From Phaeosaccion multiseriatum (Eukaryota > Ochrophyta, other classes), in the NCBI GenBank assembly GCA_965112735.1, contig OZ218952.1, positions 4,898,001 to 4,962,000 of the forward strand: 64,000 bases of DNA, in the 5' to 3' direction. Position 1 is the first letter of the stretch. Each line of letters begins with the position of its first letter. The position numbers and the translations under genes are program-made. This document shows, in pieces, positions 48,907 to 59,487 of the stretch. The notes under the pieces were generated by a model. That model was not told the DNA's origin. It searched no databases and saw only the letters and a program-made list of their open reading frames with translations.

Positions 48907-51440
48907 TTCGCGCGGTCGCGGCGCTCGGGCGAAGGTGGGAAGCCAGTGAGAGGCCTCCTCCCTTCAGTCGTAGGCGAGGGCCCGGGAGATGTCCGACTCC
49001 CGCTCCAAGGCGTCGCGGTATGCATGCTGAGGACTATCCACATCCACGCCGTGTTCGAGGCCAAGAGGAATAGGGCTGGACTCCCAAGTGCCCACCTGCT
49101 CCGCAGGTGGAGAGGTCGTGGACCAGGGGTAGCTAACGTTGGGGGAAGGACTCATCATTAGTAGGGGGGGGCAGTCCCGTGAGGGAGTCCCACCTCGGGA
49201 GCGCAGAGCGCCTCCAAGGGGGCCGCCTCCATGGAGGGAGGCGGGCACCGGGTTTCGGATGTAGTGGAGCTTGGGGTGCCACCGCAGTGAGCACCCCAAG
49301 TCCCGCTTCACCCCCACCCATCCGAGTACCCACCGGTGCGCTGCGAGGGTGCAGCAGCACCTGCCCCAGCCTAGTCGAGAGCCCACTCTCCCGATCGTAG
49401 TCGGCCGGTACACAAAACACAAAGATACACAAACATTCATACGCACACAGACATAATAATACACATACAGGGGCACCAGTAGACACAGACGCACACCAGT
49501 ACACACACACATACAAACACCCGCCGCGTGTACCGGTGTAGGGCTGCTGGTGCTGTTGCCAAGGGCTGCGCTCCCCGCTGCTGGGGGAGGAATGATGGCG
49601 AGGGAGGAGCCGCTGGTGTCGCCACGGGCAGAGTCAGTGTCCTTTGAAGAGGTCCCTTCGCACGTCCCCTGCTGACCATCACACACCCCCCACTCGCTTG
49701 GGATGGTGTGCTGGGGGGAGGCGAGCCACTGAGCGAAATACACTGCGCAGTCCTCTGGCACGGCTGGTGGAAGCAGCAAAGCGCGCCCAAACCAGCAAAT
49801 TCGGATTCTTTCCGGAATCACAGATCCAGAAGTGTCCATATATCCAACCCCTGTAGAAAAGCCGAAAATGCCCTCACAGAAGCGCTCATGTTTCCGCTCC
49901 AAGCTCTTTGAACATCAACTCGTAGAAGTTACCCTTCTGCACACGCCGTACCAAGACCACTCCGCTGCGATTCCAACCGTCCGCCGCGGACTTCCGCTGT
50001 ACCAGCTGAGCAATACAACGAATGCAAAACACCTCGGTGCTGCGGGCCCGAAAAATGAACAAGTCCAATATCTCAAGCGCGGCGGCATCAATCCCTCGAC
50101 CACCGAGCACGATAGCAAGAGGGTAGTCCATCCATACTACTGCAAGTGAGTCGTGCAAGCAGAGCGAGCCACAAGCCCTGTTCTCTCCCATCCTCCATGT
50201 TCACACCGCTCACGAGCCCCAACGCCGAAAAATCCATCACCTTCTCTTCTGCATCACAGGCAGGCCCCGACTTCCACTCCATAGCTGTGGTGAACGACCA
50301 AACGTCATGCTTCCGCCGTCCATTACAGATAAGTAGCCAGATTGCTCAATGCCCCAATTTCCTTCAGCACCGGACGACGTACATCGCCGTACACTCCGTA
50401 GACGGTCACCAAACGCTGCCGTACCTCCCGAAATGCGAGTACCGTGCACTCCCAATGCCGCCTTCCAATTCCCAATTCTCCCTCGTATGCTGTGCCTCTC
50501 TTGTCGCCCATCGGTTCGCTGTTATGGCCACAGGTCCCATATCCGCTCCACACGCAAACTAGAGGCGCCAACCACCATCAAAGGGCTCTCCGGTTCCTTC
50601 CAACAGCCCGAATAGCTGCCTTCGCATCCATGCTGCCACCTTTGACGCTCGTACTAACTGCCTGGCGGTTGCTGTTTGTCCTGAGAGCTGAGCCTCCATC
50701 GGACCCCCCCCCTCCCCCTCCCATGCGTTCGAGATGGTGAGGGAGGTACAGCTGTAGTCCGTCTCCTTCCCTTCGCCGCTCCTCGGCCCGATATGTCTCT
50801 CGGATGTAGCTGCCGGAGGTGAGCCGTGCGAGCTCCCGTATCGAAGGTCAGCTACGCCCCCACCCATCCAGAGAGACTGCAGGCAAGCCCAGTGGCGACC
50901 ACGTACGCCTCCTTCTGGCCATACTGCTGTTGTAGGTGGGAGACACTCCAACAACAAGGGAGGTACACTTAAACACGCAGACGTACACAAACATTCACAG
51001 GCACACAGACATAGACAAAGGCACAATACAGGGACACCAGGACCCACAAACGCACACTAGCACACACAGACGCAGACCAGCACACACAGATACAAACACA
51101 CATCGTGTGTAGGGGCAGTGACCACGGCTGCTGTTGCCTGGGACTGCCCCGCCCCCCGCTGAGGGCCGGAATGGCGAGGGATGAGCCGCTGTTGTCACCG
51201 CGCGCAGAGCCAGCCTCCTTTGTGGAGGAGGCCCTTATTCGCACGCCAAACACAGGAAATACGCACCCTACACACAGAAACACCGTCTGGACATACACAC
51301 ACAAACATACAGACAGACACCTGGAAGAGCTAAGGGGCCTGCCGTCACCCGGGAGCCCCTTTCGCCTCGCAAAAAGACAAAAAATGCCGTGGACCACCCC
51401 CCCCAAACCTTGGGCCACGGGAGAGAGGAGAGGGCGGAGA
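48907..51440. repeat. Diverged tandem repeat block with cryptic minus-strand reading frames
   Basis: 49400-49680 and 50970-51240 are diverged copies of one sequence (CACACAGACAT-rich, then GATGGCGAGGGAGGAGCCGC-type). On the minus strand both read SARGD.SGSSLAI followed by a Cys/Val/Leu-rich stretch, and the longer frame (49902-48964) has 312 codons. Between them, 50620-49880 has overlapping minus-strand frames (for example VLKEIGALSNLATYL and GNFYELMFKELGAET) that look like a broken coding sequence. I recognise no domain with confidence. Treat this as a decayed repetitive element. Confidence 0.5.
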
Positions 51441-51612
51441 GATGAGTAGGGCGTCGGCCTCAACACCGGACGCGGATCCTACGGCGATACCAGCAAGGAA
51501 GAAAGGGCGCAGAGGGCAAAAGGCGCCGGCACGCAACACCGTGGAGGCGGTCGGCACGCAACACCAGACACCGCTTGTCCCAAGCCATAGAGCCCCGCAA
51601 CACCGGCAAAGG

Positions 51613-52310
51613 AAAGAAAAGAAGAGTTCCGGCACGCAACACCGTGGAGACTGTCGGCACGCAACACCAGACACAGTCTCCCTAGCTCTTCCTCCCTCTT
51701 CCACGAGGATCCCGGCTCGCAACACCAGGCGGATCCCCTTGGCCAACACAAGCGCTTTGTCCGGGCCCAGGACAAGAGGCTCGCTTTCCACCACACCAGT
51801 ATCTACTCTCCTCCTTGACAGTGTGTTCCACTCTTCCTGGGCTCTGTCTCCGCCGCCTCAGTAAGTGACAGCACACGCCAAGGTCTCTCCTCTTCTGAAA
51901 AATCTAAATTCCCTGCTTCACTGACATACTGTACATCTCCCCAGAGGGGACCCCCCCCTTGGGGCGGTACCAAGCACCTACGCTGACGCTTCGCCCTGCT
52001 GGCTCCCATGTCTCCCACCTCGTCCTCGTCTCTGTTCCGCGAGAAACAAAGTTCCGTTGCTGCGCTGCTGAACAGGCTGGCCACCGGCTCTACCTACCTT
52101 CTTTTGCGAAGAGACATCAAAAAATAAAGAACGTGAAAGAAACGGACAGAAACAACGGATCGAAACGGCTGTATTGGCTGTGTCACCAACACGGGGGACG
52201 GGGGCGGGAAGACTTCCGTCTTCCTTTTCCCAAACGTTTAAACCTTTTTCCCGCTCCGTACGTTTGTGCCCTGATGTCCGTCCTGAGTCCCCACCGAGCA
52301 ATAGGTGCGG
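51613..52310. repeat. Modules B and A, order B-A (empty copia target site)
   Basis: 51613-52078 equals 48441-48906 (module B). 52079-52310 equals 42720-42825 plus 48315-48440 (module A) with a single uninterrupted GTGTC at 52180-52184, exactly where the copia element inserted in the other copy. Upstream, 51525-51612 has further GGCACGCAACACC words. Confidence 0.95.
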
Positions 52311-52337
52311 CCAATCTATCTCCTCTCCTCTAGGAAC

Positions 52338-52910
52338 ATGGATGCTGAAGCTGGAGAAAGAACTTGCCGCGTGAGCAGCAGCAGCAGTAGCAGCAGCAGC
52401 GGCGGCGGCGGCAAGAAGCACAGCAGGAAGCGTGCCCTAATTGTCCGAAAGCGTGGCCTGCCGTCGTCGAGGCGGCGTACCATCACCACCACCATCGCCG
52501 GCATTGGGGGGCAGCCGCCACAGCTTCGCCGCCTCTCCTTGGACCTGTCCGTCATCGACAAAACGCAGCAGCCGCTTGGAGGCCCACAGCCTCCTCAGTG
52601 TAGGCCGAGACGCGTTCGTGCCAACTCTGTGCCTGTGGCCGTCTTGGCAACAAGTGGATCCGCTCTCCTTCAGTTTGACGAACTGCCCTTACTTGAAGAG
52701 CAGCTGAAGCGGGATGCGAAGGAAGGGAGGCGGGTGAAGGGGGATAATCAGCTGGGCGACAAGCAGGAGGAGCCCTTTCCCGCCTCCCTCGTGTACCCAA
52801 TAATGGCGCCATGCAGTAGTGGGCCACGGACGGAATCTCCAAGACGCTGTGGGGGGACTGAAGATGACGATGGGGAGCGTCCCAACAGAGCCAACAGTGC
52901 GTTCTTCTGA
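52338..52910 (+). CDS. Unknown repeat-borne protein, copy II
   Basis: 190 aa starting MDAEAGERTCRVSSS and ending NRANSAFF. It is homologous along its whole length to copy I at 34533-35147; see that entry. It follows directly after module A. Differences from copy I include a shorter basic insert, ITTTIAG instead of TIAG, and EQLKRDAKEGRRVKG instead of EPLKRDAREGRGVKG. No known domain, TM segment or catalytic motif was recognised. Similarity at the base level extends about 50 bp past the stop codon and then ends. Confidence 0.5.
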   Translation: MDAEAGERTCRVSSSSSSSSSGGGGKKHSRKRALIVRKRGLPSSRRRTITTTIAGIGGQPPQLRRLSLDLSVIDKTQQPLGGPQPPQCRPRRVRANSVPVAVLATSGSALLQFDELPLLEEQLKRDAKEGRRVKGDNQLGDKQEEPFPASLVYPIMAPCSSGPRTESPRRCGGTEDDDGERPNRANSAFF

Positions 52911-53544
52911 AGCAGCGCACCGTACCATCCCTCCCCAGGCCCTGCAACAAGTAATGGATTGTAGCCCGGGAAGAGAATGTAGGCCAAGTGGACAACGGCA
53001 AGGCGAAGATGGCACCAAGCCGCGTCCAGAATGACAAGACAGAGAGAGCGCCGGGTGAGGAGCTGAGCAGCTGGCGCGTCACCTGTAAGCACTCACTCAC
53101 GTATTGTACAGGGGGTTGGGTAGGGATGTATTCGATGATTCAGATAGAGGAAGCGGGAGGGGAAGAACGCGCCACCGCATTTCGGGAGGCAGAAGCAACT
53201 GCAGTACCACCAGAGCGGCAGACTCTTCCTTTGGGGGCGGGGGGGTTATGTAATGAAGTATGTATGGGCTGCCAAGTTTTATTTTACAATGGCGTGTATG
53301 TTGGACGGAAGTCAAAAGGCGAAATCAATTGGGCAATGGAAGAGGCAAGGCAGCGGTGCGGCAGCAGCAGCAGCAGCAGCAGCAGCTGCAGGAGAAGGAG
53401 GACGAGCTCCATCACCAGCCAGCATCAGCGCCAACAGCGGCAGCAGTTGGTGATACAGCAACAGCCCGCTGACGATGAGACATACTGCAGTGGAACTTTA
53501 GACTCTCCAAGAAGTCGCTCTTCAAGTTTCGTGGCTATATCGTG
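52911..53544. other. Flank of copy II with no supported gene
   Basis: Open frames here run through a CAG repeat (53362-53388) and a copy of the dispersed word GCAGTTGGTGATACAGCAAC (53443-53462). No domain recognised. Confidence 0.4.
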
Positions 53545-53779
53545 ATCGACCCCTGACACACTATCCGCTATCCGCTATCGCCGGCGCCAGCCGGCGCGCT
53601 ATCCGCTATCGGCAGCGTCAGCCGGCTTTGGGGGGGGGGGGGGGGGTTGTTGGGGCGTGCTATCCGCCAGCCGGCGCGCTATCCGCTATCGGCCGGCGCC
53701 AGCCGGCACGCTATCCGCTATCGGCCGCGGCCGATAGCGCGCTATCGAGAATGTGGGCGATAGTGTGTCAGGGGTCGAT
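53545..53779. mobile_element. Foldback/MITE-like element 2 with internal 30-bp array
   Basis: 235 bp with perfect 21-bp terminal inverted repeats (starting ATCGACCCCTGACACACTAT at 53545; complement at 53759-53779). CGTG is duplicated on both sides (53541-53544 and 53780-53783). The interior has units made of a doublet (GCTATCCGCTATC) plus the same GC core (GGCCGGCGCCAGCCGGC) as element 1, interrupted by an 18-base G run. It has no coding capacity. The tips resemble element 1 (NTCGRCCC then TG). Confidence 0.8.
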
Positions 53780-53783
53780 CGTG

Positions 53784-54523
53784 ACTGACTCACTCTCACC
53801 GCGGCAGAGGGCCCCTCAGCGGCGATGGGGCCCTAGTCCCGACGTGCAGCACCGGCAAGCAACAGCAGACAGGCAGCAGGCAGAGCCAGGGTGGCTGCTG
53901 GACGAGTGAGCTTGTGGCGTCCTCGTCCTTTTTTTATGTTATATTTTTTCCATTCGTGTGTTGAGGTAGCTAAGGGGCTCTTTTTGTCTCTTTCTGTCTG
54001 CGCCTGCTGGAATCGAGAGGGAGGGCCGCAGGTAGGAGCTCTTGCTGTAAGTAGCGCACCTAGGACATACATCAATGGCCCCAACGTGTAGGCAACATCG
54101 ATGCAAGCAGGTGCAGCTAATGGCACTCGATATTTTCCCGCTCCCTGGTCTGTTCGCACGCAGCCAAAACTCTCACTACCGAGCTTCTACGCCCAAGACT
54201 GCGATTGTGATTTTCCCTTCCCTCTTCCATCATGAAAATAGAAATAGTTGTAGAGAGAGGAGGGGGAACAACGAGAAGAGAAGTTGAAGAGAGAATAATT
54301 TGAACTTCGAAATTCGAAGAGAGGATGGCACCAGACGGTGAAAGGGGGTGTCAATCGATGGCGACAGCCTCCTCACCGTGAGAGAGGCGGGACTTTATTC
54401 AGGAAAGCATGACCCCCAAAGGTCGAGCAGCTGCAGGAGGCAGTCAAAAGAACGAAGGGAGGGAGTGGAGAGCTTTCTGTATCGAGTAGGGCTCAGAAGA
54501 GGAGGGGTAGGGGGGCAGGGGGG
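53784..54523. other. Upstream region of pantothenate kinase, no gene seen
   Basis: AT-richer stretch around 53920-53960 and 54230-54310; no repeats matching the island were noticed beyond 53783. It presumably includes the PanK promoter. Confidence 0.45.
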
Positions 54524-57500
54524 ATGGAGGACCGTAGGCAGAGATGGCTGGTGGTAGGAGGGATGGCCATCGTCCTCTTCCTCATGCGGAAGCATCGCAA
54601 GGCCACCCACATGAAGCAGCTCGAGGAAATTCGGAGGGCTGCAGCGGGACGTGGAAAAAGTTCGCGCAGTAGACGCCGGCGGAGGCCGCGCGAAGGTGAG
54701 AGGGGCGAAGGCGCTTATCGTTGTCTATTGATGTATCCGCAGGTCCTCACGCGCTTATCGTTGTCTATTGATGTCTGGCGCTTATCGTTGTCTGTTGAGT
54801 AGCGCCAGACACGTCGTCAGGTCCTCACGCGACGGCCCCGTATGCCTTCACTCCCCCCCTTCCGTCCCTTCCCTTCAGGCGCAAGAAGTAGAAGTGGGAG
54901 TGTGCGATCGCGAGAGGTGGTGGAGGAGGATGAGGATGGGGAGGAGGAGGAGGAGGACAGGGACTCAGACCAGAGTAGAAGCAGGAGTAGAAGCAGGAGC
55001 CCGCCTTCGAGGAGGCGTGGAAAGAAAGGCCGCACGCGAGGCATATCGCCCTGGACCATACCCACGCATATCGGCTTGGGTGGTCCCCTTCCTACGCCTT
55101 CGTCCGCTTCCAACGCGACGGGCTCGCCCTTCCCCGCCAAGGCCAAGACTGCCAAGCACCATACACACGGGTCCAAAGCGGTGGACATTGGAGCTGTGCT
55201 GGGTGAGTGATTGGAGCTGATCGCTTTTGGTTCGTACCACGATTGGATTCGGCGATTTGGCGGGCAAGGGAGGGAGCGGGTGAGGGAGTCGATGAGAGTG
55301 AGTGAGTGAGTGAGTGAGTGAGTGAGTGAGTGAGTGAGTGAGTAATTTGTGTCATTCTGCGCCCTCTGCGCCTCTGCCCGCCCTAATCCTCCCCTCGGAA
55401 CATTCTCCCGCCCTAATCCTCCCCTCGGAACATTCTCCTCGCCCCTTCCGGATGGTGCCATGCGGCCCCTTCCCTCAGGTATGGACATCGGAGGCACCCT
55501 GTGCAAGCTCGTCTACTTCGAGAGGGAGGCCACCCCGCCCGAGACCAATGTGAGTACACACCGCACCGCCTTGCCGCTGCCACTTGGCACCTTACAGGGC
55601 CACCTCCACTGCCACTTGGCAAGTTTCACTGACGGTTTGGGTCTGGCGTGAATTACGACAGTACCGCAGCACACTGGTTAAGAGAGATGGCAGAAGATGG
55701 CAGCAGAAGGCGGCACTGGAAAGGGATTGTGTTGGTGATATTGATTGGTGTTGTGACGAAGGTGGGCTCACCTGCCCACAGATGTGAGCGGCCAGGTGAG
55801 GTAGGTGAGGTAGGTGCGACGCCGCCTCGGTCTCCCCTCTCGAACAAGCGCAGTGCAATCCAGTCGCAAGTGGAGGACTTTTTTTTTGTACACTTCGTTC
55901 TCCCTCACTGTACATGTACTAGCGCCCGCTCAACGCCCTCTCCTCACACACCACTTCTTTCTTTCTTTTTTGTATTTTTGTTCTCATTTTTTATTTATAT
56001 TTGTTTTTTACTGTACATGTACTTGCACTCAACGCCCTCTCACTTCCCATACTCCCTCGCTCGTGCTGTGCGGTGTCACCCTCCACTTTCGTCTGCAGCC
56101 CCAGCACCAAGCAGCCTTGGCCTCGGCAAGGGCGGCAGCGGCAAGCGCGGCAGCGGCAAGGAGAGCAGCCGCGGCCCGGTCAAGAGAGGAAGCAGTTGGT
56201 GATACGGCAGCAGTAGTAGCGGGAGCAGGAGGAGGAGGAGGAGGAGGAGGAGGAGGAGGAGGAGGAGGAGGTGGGGATAGCGCGAGAGATAGGCAGGACC
56301 CGCTGGAGGGGCATGGGGCTGGCGAGGAGGGCGGAGGGCTCAAGAGGGCAGAGACGCCGACCCCCAGCGTTCTTGGCAGCACGATGCGGCGCAGCAGGAG
56401 CCTGTGTCTGCTCACAGAGGACCTCGAGAGGAGGCAGGCCCTGCAAGCCTTCTATGACTTTATGGAGAACGCAGGTGAGTGAGTGAGTGAGTGAGTGAGT
56501 GAGTGAGTGAGTGAGTGAGTGAGTGAGTGAGTGAGTGAGTGAGTGACAAGGGGAAGACTCTGGGGAGGTGGGCACATGGCCAAGGGTCGGGAGATGGGTA
56601 CATGGGCATGGTGACAAGGGGCAGTGACACATGATGTCGTGTGAGGTGAGGACGGGCAAGTTAGTGACGAGGGTGGGTAAGTGGGAATAGCACTGAGGTG
56701 AAAAGGGGCACGTGAATGAGAAGGGTGGGAAGGGGCAGGGGGGAGGTCGGAAGGCACTGAACTTTGACGGGTACATGGCCAAGGCAGTGCAGGTGGTGTG
56801 TGTGAGGAATCGGGGCAGTGCAGGTGGTGTGTGTGAGGAATCGGGGCAGTGCAGGTTCTCGTGGTGTGTATGGGGAGCAGCACGCTGAGCTGACGGCTGA
56901 TGGGCAGGTAGGGAGCTGATGATGAGGCCTACTGCGGAACGAGTGATGATGAGGCCTGCGGAACGAGTGATGATGAGGCCAGACTGCGGAACGACTTTCG
57001 CCGCTCTGCCCCTGGCCACAATTCTCTCTCCCTCTCTCTCCCTCTCTCTCCTTTTCTTCTTCTGTCCCGCCCTTCTCTCACCCTCTCTCTCTCTCTCTGT
57101 CCTTCCCCCCCTCCCTCCCTCTGCCCTGTACCGACTCTCCAGGCGACATGGGCGTAAGCAGCGTGAAGGATGACCACCTCGCCTGCCACAGCCCCATTCT
57201 CGGCGGCCGCCTCCACTTCTTCAACTTCGAAACGCGCCATATGGACCACGCTGTGGAGCTCATTGCCAAGAGCACCATACATCACAGCATACAGGGCCTT
57301 GGCTGCACGGGGGGAGGTGAGGGAGGAGGGAGGGAGGGAGGGAGGAAGGAAGGAAGGAGGGAGGGAGGGAGGGAGGGAGGATGGAGGGTGTTCGCATATC
57401 TTCCACATGGCGGGCTGCCGGTGTTGTGTGTATATGTGTGTTTGCGTGTGCGTGTGTGTGTGTGTGAGCGTTTGTGCAAGTGTGTCCAAGTGTGTATACC

Positions 57501-59487
57501 TGCGTCCCCCCCCCCCCGCCTTATCGTCTCCTCTCCCTCATACCTCAATCCTTCAACTCAAACTACCCCCCCCCCCCAACCCACAGGCGCCTACAAGTTC
57601 GAAGATTTCTTCATGCGAGACCTTGGCGTGCAAATGCACCAAATGGATGAGATGGGCTGCCTCATTAGGGGCCTGCAGTTCTGTTTGGCCAACGTGGGCG
57701 GCGAGTGCTACACCTATCGCCCCCCGGGGGAGGGTGGCAGCTGCCCCCCCGGGGAGGGCCGGGACGACGACTCTGACCTGCGTGTGTCCGACGACGAGGA
57801 GCTTGTGGACGCCTCTGACACCTTCCGGAACATGCGCATGAGACAGGTCCGTAGGCCTCCATCTAGCTGCCCGTATGCCTCTATCTGTCTATCTGTCTAC
57901 TCGTATGCCTCCATCTGGCTGCCCGTATGCCTCTGTCTGTCTATCTGTCTACTCGTATGCCTCCATTTGGCTGCCTGTCTGTCCATCTGTCCACTCACAT
58001 GGGCTCTGTGTGTCTTCAGCTGTCCATCCCCTTCCACCCCCCCACAGCACCCGAGTGCACCCCCCCCCCCCTGGAGCTCCCGTCCCCTGCGCTAAACAAT
58101 GCACCCCATCAATGAAACGCCCAATGCATCAATCCAATGCCCTCTCTGTATGAATCACAGATGTCGAAGCGGCGCGAGAAGGTGGAGTACAGCATCAAAG
58201 TGTCAAGGTCTAGCGAGGAGCTTCTCTCCGCCTACCCCGCCCTCGTTGTGTCCATCGGCTCCGGTGTTTCTATCCTCAAGGTATACGATCAGTGTGTGTG
58301 TGTGTTTGTCTTTTGTCTAGCATACTGAAACTGAACCCGAAACCGAAACCGGCAGGGGGGACTAATGAGCTGAAATTGTACCTTGACCAGGTGGACGGCC
58401 CCATGAAGTTCGAGCGCGTGTCGGGAAGCTCCATCGGCGGGGGCACGTACTGGGTGAGTAACGGGTGTCAGGACAGGGGGTGGGTGAGTATGGTAGCGGG
58501 TGTCAGGTCCGTCAAAGGCTATAGCACTAGCACTCACACTCCCTTCCCTCCCTCAGGGACTGTGCAAGCTCCTCACGCACGCCACGAGCTACAATGAGTC
58601 TCTCGAAATGGCCAGTAGGGGGGACAGCAACAAGGTCAGTGAGGGAAACTAGGGGGGGAAGGTTCGGCGATGGGTCTTGAGTTGAGCACTCTCTCTCTCT
58701 CACGCACGCACGCACGCACCCGCACCCTCCCACACTCACAGCGCATTCCTGCCCTCCCCTGCCCGTACGCCTGCCTGCCCATATACCTGCCTGCCCTCTG
58801 ACTGCCTCAGGTGGACATGCTTGTGCGTGACATATATGGCAAGGGCTACACAAAGTTCCAACTTGCAGAGGACACCCTCGCCAGCAGCTTCGGTAAGTGC
58901 TGCTCTGAGGAGAGCCCTAGAGACACAATGGAGGATGAGGACCTGGCCAGGGCGGTGGTCAACATGATCACCATGAACATCGGACAGGTCGCGTACCTCA
59001 ACGCCAAGGTGGGTGGGTGTGTAGTATGTCAATTGGTGGGTGTATAGTGTGTCAATTTGGTGGGTGTGTAGTATGTCAATTGTTGGGTGAGGAGGTGCGT
59101 TTGTGTGTATTTTTGTGTGCATGTGCGTATGCGCTTTTGTATGTGCGTGCGTGCGTGCGTATCAACCTGTCCCGCACCCTCGCCGCCCTGCCCCTGCTCG
59201 CGCAAAGTGAACCCACGCACCCGTCCGTCCCTCTCTCCCCCCTCCCCTCCCCTCCCCTTCCCTCCCCTCCTATCCTATCCTCCCTCCAGCTGTACGACAC
59301 ACGCCGCATCTACTTCGTCGGCAACTTCCTTCGCAAGAACGGCATCTCGTCTCAACGCCTGTCCTTCTCCATCGACTACTGGAGCTCGGGAGAGATGGAG
59401 GCCCTCTTCTTCGAGCACGAGGGCTATCTCGGAGCGCTCGGAGCCTTCCTCATGTCCGGCAATGACGAGGAGATGTCAGGGAGATAG
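54524..59487 (+). CDS. PANK: Pantothenate kinase, eukaryotic type II (PanK)
   Basis: Exons 54524-54695, 54879-55202, 55479-55549, 56099-56474, 57143-57316, 57587-57846, 58161-58280, 58391-58453, 58557-58634, 58811-59008 and 59290-59487 give 677 aa, with all phases closing. PanK phosphorylates pantothenate, the first and controlling step of CoA synthesis. The kinase starts at GMDIGGTLCKLVYFE (phosphate loop) and includes GGAYKFEDFF, MDEMGCLIRGLQFC, VSIGSGVSILKV, SGSSIGGGTYWGLCKLLT, VDMLVRDIYG and VGNFLRKN, all PanK hallmarks. Before it lie a hydrophobic segment (WLVVGGMAIVLFLM, residues 8-21), an Arg-rich tract and an SR-repeat/acidic region (SRSRSRSRSPPSRRRGKK). The TM-like segment may anchor the enzyme to a membrane. 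Exon 4 is low-complexity (Ala, then poly-Gly) and includes a GDTAA insertion from the dispersed short repeat; it splits the N-lobe of the kinase. Confidence 0.92.
56475..56546 (+). repeat. (GTGA)n starting at a splice donor
   Basis: About 18 GTGA units beginning precisely at the donor of PanK exon 4, so many in-register GTGAGT donor copies follow the real one. Confidence 0.9.

Noticed and set aside
52988-53545. 185-codon plus-strand frame after repeat-borne protein copy II
   Set aside because: It has no counterpart after copy I, runs through a CAG repeat, and stops where the foldback element begins.
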